64,000 nt of DNA from Pseudalgibacter alginicilyticus (GTDB lineage: Bacteria > Bacteroidota > Bacteroidia > Flavobacteriales > Flavobacteriaceae): NCBI RefSeq assembly GCF_001310225.1, contig NZ_CP012898.1, positions 1,674,001 to 1,738,000 of the forward strand, given 5' to 3'. The notes beneath the pieces are model-generated. The model saw nothing but the letters and a program-made list of their open reading frames with translations, did no database searches and was not told the DNA's origin. This document shows, one piece after another, positions 50,387 through 60,697 of this stretch. The stretch's first letter is position 1. Each line of letters starts with the position of its first letter. Both the position numbers and the translations under genes were made by a program.

Positions 50387-50770
50387 ATGTTTAAAAAAGG
50401 ATCAAAACTATACGGTATTTTTACAGGCACTTGTCCTAAATGTCATGAAGAAAGCATGTTTAAAAACAAAAACCCTTATATACTTTCTGAAGCATTAGAT
50501 ATGCATGAAAAATGCCATAATTGTGGCACAAAATACAAAATAGAACCTTCATTTTTTTACGGTGCTATGTATGTTAGTTATGCCGTTGGAATTGCTTTTG
50601 CTGTGGCTGCGTTTATTGTGTCTTTTTACTTTTTTAAGGCCAATATTAATATGGTTTTTGTTTCTATAATAGGAACATTAATTATTTTTATGCCAATTAT
50701 TTTAAGGCTTTCTAGAACTATATGGATTAACTTTTTTATGAGTTATGATAAAAATTTAGCTAAAAAATAA
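50387..50770 (+). CDS. DUF983 family membrane protein
   Basis: The 127-residue protein has an N-terminal zinc-ribbon-like part with two CxxC pairs (CPKCHEES and CHNCGTKYK), then two membrane helices (about 64-88 and 93-112), matching DUF983. It lies divergent to the ABC-F gene. Function is unknown; relatives lie near heme or cytochrome genes in other bacteria. Confidence 0.85.
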   Translation: MFKKGSKLYGIFTGTCPKCHEESMFKNKNPYILSEALDMHEKCHNCGTKYKIEPSFFYGAMYVSYAVGIAFAVAAFIVSFYFFKANINMVFVSIIGTLIIFMPIILRLSRTIWINFFMSYDKNLAKK

Positions 50771-50803
50771 TCTCTGTACGTTGGACACTTTAAAAAATAC
50801 TAA

Positions 50804-51847
50804 TTATAAGGTATAGCGTGCAATATCTATTTCTTTTTCCATAAGCACCCCCTTTTCCACAAAATCAAAAAGCTGTTTTGCTACATAGGGGCCAATCATG
50901 ACACCACGAGTCCCTAAACCATTAAGTACAAACATATTTTTATAGGTGGAATGTTGTCCTACCAACGGTCGCCTGTCTTTTACTGTTGGACGAATACCAG
51001 CTACTTGCTCTGTAATTTCAAAAGCACAATCTATAATTGTTTTTAATTTTTCAATCAGTTCGTTTTTAGCCTTTTTTGTCAACTCATGGGTGGTATCCTC
51101 CCATTCATACGTGGCTCCTACAGTATAATAATGTTGCCCTAATGGAATTAAAAAAACAGCTCCTTTCAGCACATAATCTATTTTTAAATTTGGAGCATAA
51201 ATAGTTAGTAACTCCCCTTTTGTAGGTACTAATGGTAAATTATTAAAATAAGGGTTTTTTGTTACTCCAAATCCTTCAGCAAAAACAATATATTTCGCTT
51301 TAATATTTTCATATTGAACACCACTATCGCTAACATTTAACATGTTATAATCAAAAGTTTTTTCAATAAACTTGTCGTTTTTCAGCAAAAAATCTTTGTA
51401 ATGACACATTAAATTTTTAACATCAATCCTACCAGTATTCAACACTTCACCAAAACCGAAAGGAGCTTTTACTGCCTTATTATCATTTTTAATAACTTTA
51501 GGAGCAAGGTAATTATTAAGATTAGGCTTATCGGAAGCTGTAAACCAATCATTTTGTTCTTCAATAGATGTAAACTTTCTTCTTACAGGTAATTTATAAT
51601 CTAATTTAACCCCTAATTGTAACTCTAAATGGTGATACATTGGCAATGCCATCTGCATTTGTTCTTCACTTTTCCAAACAGATGTAAATCGTTTTAAAAC
51701 AACGGGATTATACAAACCTCCCGCAACGGCTGATGATTGTTGAGAATTATTATCAAACACAACAAATGTCTTGTTATTTGCCTTTAATTGTTCGCAAAAG
51801 CTAATGCCTGCCAAACCACTTCCTACAATAATATAATCTACATCCAT
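50804..51847 (-). CDS. FAD-dependent oxidoreductase (DAO family)
   Basis: The 347-residue protein has the FAD motif YIIVGSGLAGISFCEQL at the N-terminus, SSAVAGGLYNPVVLKRF, and a C-terminal GIRPTVKDRRPLVG...GLGTRGVMIGP, the DAO (glycine oxidase/sarcosine oxidase-like) pattern. Its substrate is probably an amine or amino acid, but this is not shown. It converges with the DUF983 gene. Confidence 0.85.
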   Translation of the reverse strand: MDVDYIIVGSGLAGISFCEQLKANNKTFVVFDNNSQQSSAVAGGLYNPVVLKRFTSVWKSEEQMQMALPMYHHLELQLGVKLDYKLPVRRKFTSIEEQNDWFTASDKPNLNNYLAPKVIKNDNKAVKAPFGFGEVLNTGRIDVKNLMCHYKDFLLKNDKFIEKTFDYNMLNVSDSGVQYENIKAKYIVFAEGFGVTKNPYFNNLPLVPTKGELLTIYAPNLKIDYVLKGAVFLIPLGQHYYTVGATYEWEDTTHELTKKAKNELIEKLKTIIDCAFEITEQVAGIRPTVKDRRPLVGQHSTYKNMFVLNGLGTRGVMIGPYVAKQLFDFVEKGVLMEKEIDIARYTL

Positions 51848-51904
51848 AAGTTGCTAAGATAGTTAGAACGTAAATTTCTGCCTTCACAATAATGAAAAAA
51901 AACA

Positions 51905-51933
51905 AAAACGCCCACTAAAAAAGCGAGCGTTTT
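51905..51933 (-). terminator. Terminator downstream of gldN
   Basis: AAAACGCCC (51905-51913) pairs with GAGCGTTTT (51925-51933) except for one G-T pair. On the minus strand it is followed by TTTTTGTTTTTTTT. It lies 22 bp after the gldN stop and closes the gldKLMN cluster. Confidence 0.75.
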
Positions 51934-51954
51934 ATATTATAAATTAATAGTGAA

Positions 51955-52845
51955 TTAATAAGTCCACATATCTAATTCAAAATCTCTGATTTTATCTTTA
52001 ATTCTTTCAGATTCCAACAACTGCATCAAGGCATTTTCAGACACATACTCTGTAATCTTTCTATCTCCTTGAACATTTTCTTCTTGATAAATATATCCAT
52101 GAAAACGTCTTGAATTTAAAATATGGTCAAAAGAAAATGGCATAGAACTATTTTCATTATTAAACGATTTAGCTTCATGCAATACCTCTCTTGCATCTGG
52201 ATAAAACACCCAGAAAAGTTCAATTAAATCTGGTTGATCGGCATCTATAAAGTTTACATCAGGTGCTACAGGAGCAATACCTAACAATCTGTATTTCAAT
52301 TCTGCTTGACGTTTATCAAAATACCAAAGTCCTTTTATATGATATTCTGTAATATGAGCAGCTGTAATATCTCGTCTATTAATATATTCTGCAGATAAGG
52401 CTTCTCCAGCATTAAGCTGTTCAATCCCCATTTCTGTAGTATCGATCAAAGTTAGAGATGCTTGAATATCTTTTAAAGTACGCTTTGTTGTAAAATAAGA
52501 ATCATCATAAATATTTTCTATCTTACCCTCTTTTATACTTTTCATCAGCACATCGTACAATGAACGTCTATTGCTACCAATGTTATTAGTATCAATAGGA
52601 TAATAAAGCGGAAAATTTGCACGCTCATCAAGAACTACTTTCTCCCAAACCATTTTGGAATAAAGGATATCTCTATCATCAATATAACCATATTCTAATG
52701 GTTTATCATTGTCGATTGCTTTTTGCGCTTCTGTTCTAACCCCAATTTGATCTGGGCTTTTAGCGTTTAGTATATTGGCTTGCGCAAATGTACTTGACAC
52801 TGTACAAACAATTGCAACGGTTAATAAAAAATTTTTAATTCTCAT
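51955..52845 (-). CDS. gldN: GldN, type IX secretion/gliding protein
   Basis: The ATG at 52845 gives the signal peptide MRIKNFLLTVAIVCTVSSTFAQ. The mature protein has the GldN/PorN pattern LEYGYIDDRDILYSKMVWEKVVLDERANFPLYYPID and LFWVFYPDAREVLHEAKSFN. In T9SS, GldN forms a periplasmic ring with the lipoprotein GldK. It is the last gene of the gldK-L-M-N cluster. About 297 residues, full length. Confidence 0.95.
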   Translation of the reverse strand: MRIKNFLLTVAIVCTVSSTFAQANILNAKSPDQIGVRTEAQKAIDNDKPLEYGYIDDRDILYSKMVWEKVVLDERANFPLYYPIDTNNIGSNRRSLYDVLMKSIKEGKIENIYDDSYFTTKRTLKDIQASLTLIDTTEMGIEQLNAGEALSAEYINRRDITAAHITEYHIKGLWYFDKRQAELKYRLLGIAPVAPDVNFIDADQPDLIELFWVFYPDAREVLHEAKSFNNENSSMPFSFDHILNSRRFHGYIYQEENVQGDRKITEYVSENALMQLLESERIKDKIRDFELDMWTY

Positions 52846-52902
52846 CTGTATCATACTTTTAAATTATTAGGGCTATGATGTTGTAACGTTTAGTTCCTAA
52901 TT

Positions 52903-54459
52903 TTAGTTTGTAAGCTCAATAAATACTGGAGACACTTTTTTAAGCATCACACTTACGCCATTGGCTTTAGCTTCAATATCAAATATTTGAACATCAGATC
53001 CTCGCTTAGCTTTGCTTAAAACTTGTTTTGCTCTTGAATCTAATTTATTTCCATTTACATTTATGGTTGGCTGACCTGAAACTTTAAATTTGAATCCTGT
53101 AACACGCAGTGGTAATTCAAAATCAAAATCATCAAATTTAGCTCCAATAGTAGAAATTTCAAGTGCATTTTTTTGCATTTTCACTGTACCATCTTCACCT
53201 CTTACCGTCCCTGTTGGTTTTGGTAAATCTTTAATTCTGAATGTTGCTTTATCCCCTACAGAAGTTCCATCAATTTTACCTGTAACATTAATAGTAACCT
53301 CTCTACCTTTAATAGCAGTAGCGTCCATAACATATTTACTTCCACTAACTCTACTTAATCCTTGAGCAGATGCATTTACATTATTATCTGCAATACCAGC
53401 AAAAGAAATAGTCATAGGGTTTTTAACACCTCTATATACTACATTCATTTTATCTGCAGAAATAGTAGCGGCATTTGGCTTTGCAACCGTAGCGAATGAT
53501 TGGTTAACAGGAACTTCAATTTCTTCACCATCTTGAGAAAAAATTAATTTACCTTCAATTTTATGTTCACCAACAGCTCCTGTATTGATTTTAAGTTTCA
53601 CCTTACCGTCTTCAATAGCATATTGATCTTCAGCAAGTTTTCTTCCATCTAAAGTCAATTCAACTCTACTAGGCTTAGTAGAAGCATCTTTACGACCTAA
53701 CACAATTTGTCCATCAAATTGCTCTCCGTTAAAATAAGCTGATTTTGTTGTTTCCAATAATGTGGTATAGTTTGTCATGGACAATGCCTGACCCTGTGCT
53801 TCACCTAACATACTTGATAACACCTCAGACTCAGTTGTTTTAATATCTGATTGCAATTGCGTCATTTTTGTTAAAGAAGCGACCAAAGGATATCCTTTAT
53901 AATGATAATCCAACCAATCTATTTTAATACCATCTCTATTAATTTCTTGATCGGTACTAAATTTCTTTTTAACATCTTTAATAACGTTTTCCATTCCTGG
54001 TTCTCCTGCTAAAATAGTAGCTACGCCCTCACGGAATTTGACCATGTGATCTACAAACTCTTGTCCTTCTGGTCTAAGTCCGTCTCCTTTAAAGAAATTT
54101 GTATCAAGATAATCACCCTTATCCATAATTTCATAATCTCTAGGGTTTTCAATCTTAGCAGTCATTTTACCTTTTAAATCTGATAAATAGGAATCAAACT
54201 CACTTGCTAAAACATGAATTTGATCTGCTTTTGATTTAAGCTCCTTATAATTCTCAGACTCCTCTGCTTTAACACCTAGGCTTGCCATAAATGTTTCATT
54301 ACGCATACTTGCGGCCTGGTTTGATTCCGTAAGCTTTTCGTTCATTAATCCAAATGCTGAAAGCACTTCTTTTGACATATTTAAAGCTAGCATTGCTATA
54401 AATATTAAATACATCAAGTTAATCATTTTTTGTCTTGGTGATAAATTTCCTCCTGCCAT
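52903..54459 (-). CDS. gldM: GldM, type IX secretion motor component
   Basis: The 518-residue protein starts MAGGNLSPRQKMINLMYLIFIAMLALNMSKEVLSAF, with the single N-terminal membrane helix of GldM, followed by a helical and then all-beta periplasmic region (about residues 220-515) that includes GVKNPMTISFAGIADNNVNASAQG. With GldL it forms the proton-driven motor that powers gliding and secretion. It lies between gldL and gldN on the same strand. Confidence 0.95.
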   Translation of the reverse strand: MAGGNLSPRQKMINLMYLIFIAMLALNMSKEVLSAFGLMNEKLTESNQAASMRNETFMASLGVKAEESENYKELKSKADQIHVLASEFDSYLSDLKGKMTAKIENPRDYEIMDKGDYLDTNFFKGDGLRPEGQEFVDHMVKFREGVATILAGEPGMENVIKDVKKKFSTDQEINRDGIKIDWLDYHYKGYPLVASLTKMTQLQSDIKTTESEVLSSMLGEAQGQALSMTNYTTLLETTKSAYFNGEQFDGQIVLGRKDASTKPSRVELTLDGRKLAEDQYAIEDGKVKLKINTGAVGEHKIEGKLIFSQDGEEIEVPVNQSFATVAKPNAATISADKMNVVYRGVKNPMTISFAGIADNNVNASAQGLSRVSGSKYVMDATAIKGREVTINVTGKIDGTSVGDKATFRIKDLPKPTGTVRGEDGTVKMQKNALEISTIGAKFDDFDFELPLRVTGFKFKVSGQPTINVNGNKLDSRAKQVLSKAKRGSDVQIFDIEAKANGVSVMLKKVSPVFIELTN

Positions 54460-54505
54460 GTCTAATTAGGTTTTTGGTTAATAAAATTTGGGATTAACCC
54501 GCTAA

Positions 54506-55150
54506 TTAGCTCTTGTTCATTGCAGATAACATACCTCCATAAACACCGTTTAAAGATGATAAGTTTGATGCTAAAGATTGCATTTGTTCTTTTACTTTAG
54601 CTGCATTTTCTACAGATTCTTCATTAATTGAAGCTTGTCTATTGATGCTTTCTAGCTGCACTTTGTATAAGCTATTTAAAGACTCCATTTGCGCAGCAGC
54701 CAAAGACATTTCATCACCATACTTTTTAGTTGATTGAATAGCATCTACAGTTGGAGAAATTCCTTTTGCAGCACCTTCAAAGTTTTTAATACTATCACCT
54801 AAACTTGATAATAATTCACCATCAATTTTAGCTTCTTTCAATAGCTCATCTAATTTTTTAGATAATAATCCTTGAGCTTCTTTTGGAGTATCGCCTTCTT
54901 TAGAAATCGACATACCTCCTGCTAATTCTGGGTAAACTAAAGACCAATCTAACTCTTCATCTACTGGTTCAAATGCTGACAATGCAAATATAATTGCTTC
55001 GGCAACAAGCCCAATAGTTAATAAAACATTCCCATTTAATGGGCCAAATTCCATGTGTGTGATTTTAAATAAAGCTCCAATGATTACAATTGCTGCTCCT
55101 AATCCATAAGCCATGTTCATGAACTTTTTACTTGCTTTTGACTTTGCCAT
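54506..55150 (-). CDS. gldL: GldL, type IX secretion motor component
   Basis: The 214-residue protein has two membrane helices (about 13-29 and 41-60). Helix 2 holds Glu51 in GLVAEAIIFALSAF, equivalent to the proton-pathway Glu of known GldL proteins, and a helical cytoplasmic tail follows. It forms the inner-membrane motor with GldM. Its start is followed at 90 bp by the gldK stop (upstream gene). Confidence 0.95.
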   Translation of the reverse strand: MAKSKASKKFMNMAYGLGAAIVIIGALFKITHMEFGPLNGNVLLTIGLVAEAIIFALSAFEPVDEELDWSLVYPELAGGMSISKEGDTPKEAQGLLSKKLDELLKEAKIDGELLSSLGDSIKNFEGAAKGISPTVDAIQSTKKYGDEMSLAAAQMESLNSLYKVQLESINRQASINEESVENAAKVKEQMQSLASNLSSLNGVYGGMLSAMNKS

Positions 55151-55239
55151 AATTTTTGGTTTTTAAATTTTTAAGTATGAAATATACTCAAGTAGGTTAA
55201 TTAATAGGTTATTTATTATTGATTTGATTCTAATACTGA

Positions 55240-56604
55240 TTATTGACCATTTTGTGTTATTTGTGTCCCCATATAATCTTGAACGGTCCTAAATCCTATA
55301 TAACTTCTTGCTGAATCTGCGTATTCGTAATCTCTTGAACTCACTTGCAAATAATAAGCAACATCTTTCCAAGATCCCCCTCTTACTACTTTACGCTGAT
55401 TACTAACATCGTTAACAGAAGGATTTATTGTTGAAATATATTCATAAGAAGAAGGATCATAAGACGCATTTACCCATTCTGAAACATTACCTGCCATATT
55501 ATATAAATTATAATCATTTGGCTCATAAGATTTTGCTTCAACAGTATATAATGCTTGATCAGCCGCATAATCTCCTCTTACTGGTTTAAAGTTTGCCATA
55601 AAACAACCTCTATCACTTTTAGTATAAGGTCCTCCCCATGGGTAGGTTGCAGCTTGTAAGCCACCTCTAGCAGCATACTCCCATTCTGATTCCGAAGGTA
55701 ATCGGAAAGAATTTACCATGGCCGCCCCTTTTCTTGATTTTTGATAAGCGTTTTTCCACAGAGTTCGCCATTGGCAAAATGCTTTGGCCTGCTTCCAAGT
55801 AACCCCAACAACAGGATAATCTCCATATGCATCATGCCAAAAATAATCGTTGTGCATCGGTTCATTATAAGAGTAAGCAAAATCTCTAATCCAAACCGTC
55901 GTATCAGGATATACTTCTACTTCTTCTTTTACAATAACGTCTTTACGCTTCAAATTTCTATTTTTTGCAGCTTTTTCAATATCCATATACGTATATTGAA
56001 ATTTTAATTTTTTAACATCCAAAGTACGTTGCCCATTATATGATTCCTCCAAAGGAATATACATTGTATCCATAACTTCAGCATAATACTCGTCTGGATA
56101 ATCAGCGGTATCAAAAATTAGATCTATTTCTTTATTTAATTTTCTTCCTTCGTAACCTGTAGGGCCCAATCCTGTGTAATTATCGTACATGTATTTTTCA
56201 TACACATTCATTTCTTCCACATTGGCGTCTATAAAAGCATACTGACCGATACCTTCTTCGTCACCTGGTGTTGCTCCTACCTCATCGGCAAGAATTGCTA
56301 ATCTGGTTCTAATAGTAGAATCTCTAACCCAATTTACAAATTGGCGATATTCACTATTCGTAATTTCTGTAGCGTCCATATAAAACGCTCTAACAGTTAC
56401 TGTCTTAGCAGGCGAATCATGAACTGCAGCTAAATCATCATCGGCTTTACCCATGATAAATGCGCCTCCTGGTATTAATTCCATTCCAAAAGGTTTTTCT
56501 GGGTGCCATTTTTTACCTTGCACTCCAACTAGTTCACCTTTGTCTTGTGATCCACAACTTGCAAGCAATAATACTACTGCGGTTAATAAAACAAACTTCT
56601 TCAT
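55240..56604 (-). CDS. gldK: GldK, gliding/T9SS lipoprotein (FGE-sulfatase domain)
   Basis: The start at 56604 (MKKFVLLTAVVLLLASCGSQ) gives a lipoprotein signal with a lipobox LASC, so the longer frame to 56685 is rejected. The mature region is an FGE/SUMF1-like domain: GMELIPGGAFIMGKADDD, TEITNSEYRQFVNWVRDS, FRLPSESEWEYAARGGLQAATYPWG and RKVVRGGSWKDV, ending SYIGFRTVQD. In T9SS the GldK-GldN ring is anchored to the outer membrane by this lipid. First gene of the cluster. Confidence 0.95.
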   Translation of the reverse strand: MKKFVLLTAVVLLLASCGSQDKGELVGVQGKKWHPEKPFGMELIPGGAFIMGKADDDLAAVHDSPAKTVTVRAFYMDATEITNSEYRQFVNWVRDSTIRTRLAILADEVGATPGDEEGIGQYAFIDANVEEMNVYEKYMYDNYTGLGPTGYEGRKLNKEIDLIFDTADYPDEYYAEVMDTMYIPLEESYNGQRTLDVKKLKFQYTYMDIEKAAKNRNLKRKDVIVKEEVEVYPDTTVWIRDFAYSYNEPMHNDYFWHDAYGDYPVVGVTWKQAKAFCQWRTLWKNAYQKSRKGAAMVNSFRLPSESEWEYAARGGLQAATYPWGGPYTKSDRGCFMANFKPVRGDYAADQALYTVEAKSYEPNDYNLYNMAGNVSEWVNASYDPSSYEYISTINPSVNDVSNQRKVVRGGSWKDVAYYLQVSSRDYEYADSARSYIGFRTVQDYMGTQITQNGQ

Positions 56605-56768
56605 ATCCATAGAAAACTCGAGGTTAATTATTTTAAGTCCCATATTTGAGAGCGTAAACATATTTATATATTTTTTAATAAACAACTTTTTATCTAAAAA
56701 AATAACATTTCATCGTAAAAAAAGCGCATTTGAACGATTATAATGACTGTTTAACCATACACATACTC

Positions 56769-57935
56769 TTACAAACAATTCTTTTGGAACGCTTTGTACC
56801 AGCGTTCAGGCACATTACTATTGCATGCATCTATATAATCTTGGTGCATGCATGGTAATAACGTATGGCGTTTTAATTTATTATTCACTTCTGACAAAAA
56901 AGGAATTTCAATCCACCAGCGTCCTGTTTTTAAACTTTTGTAAAAAATCAATTCCTGTTCATCAACCAAAGTGATAAACTTTTGATAATAATCTTCATTT
57001 GAAAAATCATCATCCTTTACTCTACAATTAACACCTTCTACAAAATACCAGATCATTTGAGCCACCAACATGGATGTTAATTCATCATCTTTAGATGGGT
57101 TGTATTCATAAATACCAAAAGAAGATACTTTATTACTAATACCTGCATAACGCGCAATAGCACAAATCTCTTTTCCATCGATTCCATTAGGCGAGTATTT
57201 TTGTTTTAAACTAACTTCAGCACCTTTTACAGATGATAAATCAACACTTACTATATTAGCATCTCTTAACACAGGTTCAACAATAGTAATATCTTTAGAT
57301 ACTTGTCCTAATCGGTAAGCTTCAAAATAAAGCTTATTCATTAAATCTATTTCTTCCTGCGAATTAAAATAGGTTTGATAGCCAATTGTAGCATAATTGA
57401 AAAGGTTATAAGGTTCTTCTAAAATAATTTTACCTACAAAACTATTGTTCTTAATTGGTTTTTGAGAATCACCCAAATCAAACTTACAATCTACATTTAC
57501 CAAATTAACCATTGGCATTAAAGTGTCATACGCACGATAGTTTGCATAGGTTAAATCTTGTGTTCCTCCAAGAATAACAGGTATGATATTTTTTTTAACA
57601 AGAACACTAATGGTTTCCTTTAAAGCAAAATAAGTATCTTCAACACTTTCCCCTTTATTAATATCTCCTAAATCAGCAATGATTGTATTCCAACTACCAG
57701 GAAAAAGTGCATAGAATGATTTTCGAATTTCATTTAGCTCAAATTCTTCACCTATATAGTTAACATCATTTCTATTTTCCAAAACACCTAAAATGGCAAT
57801 GCTAACACCATCTAAGTCTGGTATACCATTTTGTTTAGAATGAATATGCAACTTTCTACCTAAAACTTGAGCCGACAGTAATTCGTTATGTGCTAAAACA
57901 GAATCTGATACAGGAGAAAGGAAATTAAAATTCAT
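56769..57935 (-). CDS. Arginase/formimidoylglutamase-like protein with decayed metal-ligand motifs
   Basis: The 388-residue protein has the ureohydrolase-like fold and would usually be called formimidoylglutamase. The Mn-ligand motifs are broken: GGxHD is GGTQD (123-127), DxHxD is DCKFD (149-153, His replaced by Lys), and the DxD of the last site is DLS (232-234). It therefore probably has no arginase-type catalysis, although the fold and length are kept. It lies between topA and gldK on the same strand. It may bind a guanidino compound or have a structural role. Confidence 0.75.
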   Translation of the reverse strand: MNFNFLSPVSDSVLAHNELLSAQVLGRKLHIHSKQNGIPDLDGVSIAILGVLENRNDVNYIGEEFELNEIRKSFYALFPGSWNTIIADLGDINKGESVEDTYFALKETISVLVKKNIIPVILGGTQDLTYANYRAYDTLMPMVNLVNVDCKFDLGDSQKPIKNNSFVGKIILEEPYNLFNYATIGYQTYFNSQEEIDLMNKLYFEAYRLGQVSKDITIVEPVLRDANIVSVDLSSVKGAEVSLKQKYSPNGIDGKEICAIARYAGISNKVSSFGIYEYNPSKDDELTSMLVAQMIWYFVEGVNCRVKDDDFSNEDYYQKFITLVDEQELIFYKSLKTGRWWIEIPFLSEVNNKLKRHTLLPCMHQDYIDACNSNVPERWYKAFQKNCL

Positions 57936-58078
57936 AAAACTAATTAATTAGCCCTATTAATTGGACATCCACAAATATGCATAGAAAAAATGATAAATAT
58001 GATGTGATTTATACAAAAATAGCATATCATAAATTTTAATTTAAAAATAAAAAGAGACTGTCATTAAAAAAAATAGAA

Positions 58079-60571
58079 TTATTTTTTCTTTTTAACAGGC
58101 GTTTTTCGCTTAGTTGTTTTCTTTTTGGGTGCGTTTTTCTCAATTAACCCCTTTACTTCTTCCAAAGTTAATTTAACAGCATCTACCGTTTTAGGTAATT
58201 CAATTTTTACTTTCCCTTTTATAATATTGTGTCGTCCCCAACGTGCTTTTTCAACACGGATACCTTCATCTTCCCAATTATGAACTACTTTATCTATTTC
58301 TTTTTGAATTTTTGTTTCTATCAATTCAACAATATCATCATCGGATAAATCATCCCAATCATATTTTTTATTGACATTAATAAACATATTATTCCATTTT
58401 ATATAAGGACCAAATCGACCTTTACCTTTTTGAACAGGCAAATCATTATACATATATATAGGAGCGTCTGCTTTTTCTTTTTCTTTAATTAAAACAATAG
58501 CATCATCCAATTCTACAGAAAGTGGATCTACACCTTTTGGTAAGGACACAAAAGTATCTCCAAATTTAACATAAGGACCAAAACGACCATTATTTACTTC
58601 AATATCTTGATCCTTGTACACCCCAAGATTTTTTGGAAGTTGAAATAAATCCATAGCTTCCTCATAAGTTATAGTCGTTAATTGTTGGTCTGGACTTAAA
58701 CTAGCAAACTGAGGTTTTTCTTCATCATCCACTGTTCCTATTTGTACCATCGGCCCAAATCTACCTAAACGAACACTGACTTGTTTTCCTGATTTAGGAT
58801 CTTTTCCTAAAATACGCTCACCAGATTCCCTGTCTGCATTTTCTTGAACATCAACCACTACTGGGTGGAAATTTTTATAAAACGATTTCATCATCTTAGT
58901 CCAATCTTCTTTCCCTTCAGCTATTTCATCAAAATCAGCTTCAACCTTTGCTGTAAAATTATAATCTAAAATAGCATCAAAATGATTAACCAAAAAATCT
59001 GTTACAATCATCCCAATATCTGTTGGTACTAACTTACCTTTATCAGACCCTACTTTTTCAGTCAACGCCCTGTTTTTAACAATACCGTTTTGTAAAGTTA
59101 ATTGTGAATAAGTCCGTTCTTCTCCATCTACAGAACCTTTTTCAACATAATTTCTATTTTGAATGGTAGAAATAGTTGGCGCATAAGTAGACGGACGTCC
59201 AATGCCTAATTCTTCCAATTTTTTAACCAAAGAAGCCTCTGTGTATCTTGCTGGCGGTCGCGTGTAGCGCTCCGTTGCTGTAATGTAACTATTAAGAAGT
59301 TTTTCGTTAACTTTCATAGCTGGCAGCATCCCGTCTTGCTCTTCATCTTCATCATCACTTCCCTCTAAATACACTTTTAAAAATCCATCAAAAGTGATAA
59401 CCTCTCCGTTTGCAGTAAAAAGCTCTTTATGTGTTGATGCGCTAACTTTAACATTGGTACGCTCTAACTCAGCTTCACTCATTTGCGATGCAATGGCACG
59501 TTTCCAAATTAAATCATATAAGCGTGCTTGATCTCTATCAATATCTACTGAATGTGTTGCAAAATTTGTAGGACGAATAGCCTCATGCGCCTCTTGAGCA
59601 CCTTTAGCTTTACCTTTATAGTTTCTTGGCTTACTATATTTAGCACCGTAAGCATCTTTAATTTCTGCTTCGGCACCTTTTCTGGCTTCATCAGATAAAT
59701 TAACACTATCAGTTCTCATATAAGTAATTAATCCTGCCTCATATAAGCGCTGGGCCATAGTCATGGTTTTGCTTACTGAAAAATACAATTTGCGTGATGC
59801 TTCTTGTTGTAATGTAGAAGTTGTAAACGGTGCTGCTGGCGATTTTTTAGCAGGTTTTTTCTCTAAATCTGAAACTTTAAAATCAGCATTTGCATTTTGC
59901 TCTAAAAATTTTTGAGCTTCTTCTTTAGTTGAAAAATTTTTGGGAAGTTTGGCTTTGAAAGTTTGACCATCTTCATTTGAAAACTCAGCATCTATTCTAT
60001 AAGAAGCTACTGCCTCAAAATTTTGAATATCTCGTTCTTTCTCAACAATTAATCTTACAGAAACAGACTGTACACGACCCGCAGACAAACCTCCTTTCAC
60101 CTTTCTCCATAATACGGGCGACAACTCATAACCAACAATTCTGTCTAAAACACGACGCGCTTGCTGCGCATCTACCAAATCGTAATCAATACCTCTTGGA
60201 TTTTCAATCGCTTTTTGAATAGCCGTTTTAGTAATTTCATGAAAAACAATACGCTTAGTTTTGTTTTTATCCAATTTTAAAGTTTCTGCCAAGTGCCATG
60301 CTATAGCCTCTCCTTCTCGATCCTCATCACTTGCTAACCAAACCGTTTCGGCCTTTTTAGCTAAGTCTTTCAGTTTTTTTACGACTGTTTTTTTATCGGT
60401 GGAAACTTCATATTTTGGTTTAAAATCGCCATCAACATCTACTCCCAATTCCTTTGAAGGCAAATCGGCTATATGACCGAAACTAGATTCTACTTTAAAA
60501 TCTTTTCCTAGAAATTTTTCAATGGTTTTTGCTTTTGCTGGTGACTCTACTATCACTAAATTCTTCGCCAT
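58079..60571 (-). CDS. topA: DNA topoisomerase I (type IA)
   Basis: The 830-residue protein has the Toprim start KNLVIVESPAKAKTIEKFLG with acidic EDREGEAIAWHLAETL, the catalytic tyrosine in GLITYMRTDSVNLSD (about residue 285), and several C-terminal GRFGPYIKWN-type repeats in place of zinc fingers. A lysine-rich tail (KKKTTKRKTPVKKKK) follows. It relaxes negative supercoils and is essential. It is housekeeping; the arginase-like gene lies downstream on the same strand. Confidence 0.97.
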   Translation of the reverse strand: MAKNLVIVESPAKAKTIEKFLGKDFKVESSFGHIADLPSKELGVDVDGDFKPKYEVSTDKKTVVKKLKDLAKKAETVWLASDEDREGEAIAWHLAETLKLDKNKTKRIVFHEITKTAIQKAIENPRGIDYDLVDAQQARRVLDRIVGYELSPVLWRKVKGGLSAGRVQSVSVRLIVEKERDIQNFEAVASYRIDAEFSNEDGQTFKAKLPKNFSTKEEAQKFLEQNANADFKVSDLEKKPAKKSPAAPFTTSTLQQEASRKLYFSVSKTMTMAQRLYEAGLITYMRTDSVNLSDEARKGAEAEIKDAYGAKYSKPRNYKGKAKGAQEAHEAIRPTNFATHSVDIDRDQARLYDLIWKRAIASQMSEAELERTNVKVSASTHKELFTANGEVITFDGFLKVYLEGSDDEDEEQDGMLPAMKVNEKLLNSYITATERYTRPPARYTEASLVKKLEELGIGRPSTYAPTISTIQNRNYVEKGSVDGEERTYSQLTLQNGIVKNRALTEKVGSDKGKLVPTDIGMIVTDFLVNHFDAILDYNFTAKVEADFDEIAEGKEDWTKMMKSFYKNFHPVVVDVQENADRESGERILGKDPKSGKQVSVRLGRFGPMVQIGTVDDEEKPQFASLSPDQQLTTITYEEAMDLFQLPKNLGVYKDQDIEVNNGRFGPYVKFGDTFVSLPKGVDPLSVELDDAIVLIKEKEKADAPIYMYNDLPVQKGKGRFGPYIKWNNMFINVNKKYDWDDLSDDDIVELIETKIQKEIDKVVHNWEDEGIRVEKARWGRHNIIKGKVKIELPKTVDAVKLTLEEVKGLIEKNAPKKKTTKRKTPVKKKK

Positions 60572-60697
60572 ACTACATTTTTTGAAGGTACAAATGTATG
60601 AGAAAAAAAGTTTAAGTTCCTACATTTTATAAATTAACTCTACTTTCTATTATGTTAAAACACCTATACCAATTGTTTAATAATCAATGTTTATAAA

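Noticed and set aside
56769-57935. Calling the arginase-like gene hutG
   Set aside because: The metal-ligand motifs are broken, so that enzyme name would imply an activity the sequence does not support.
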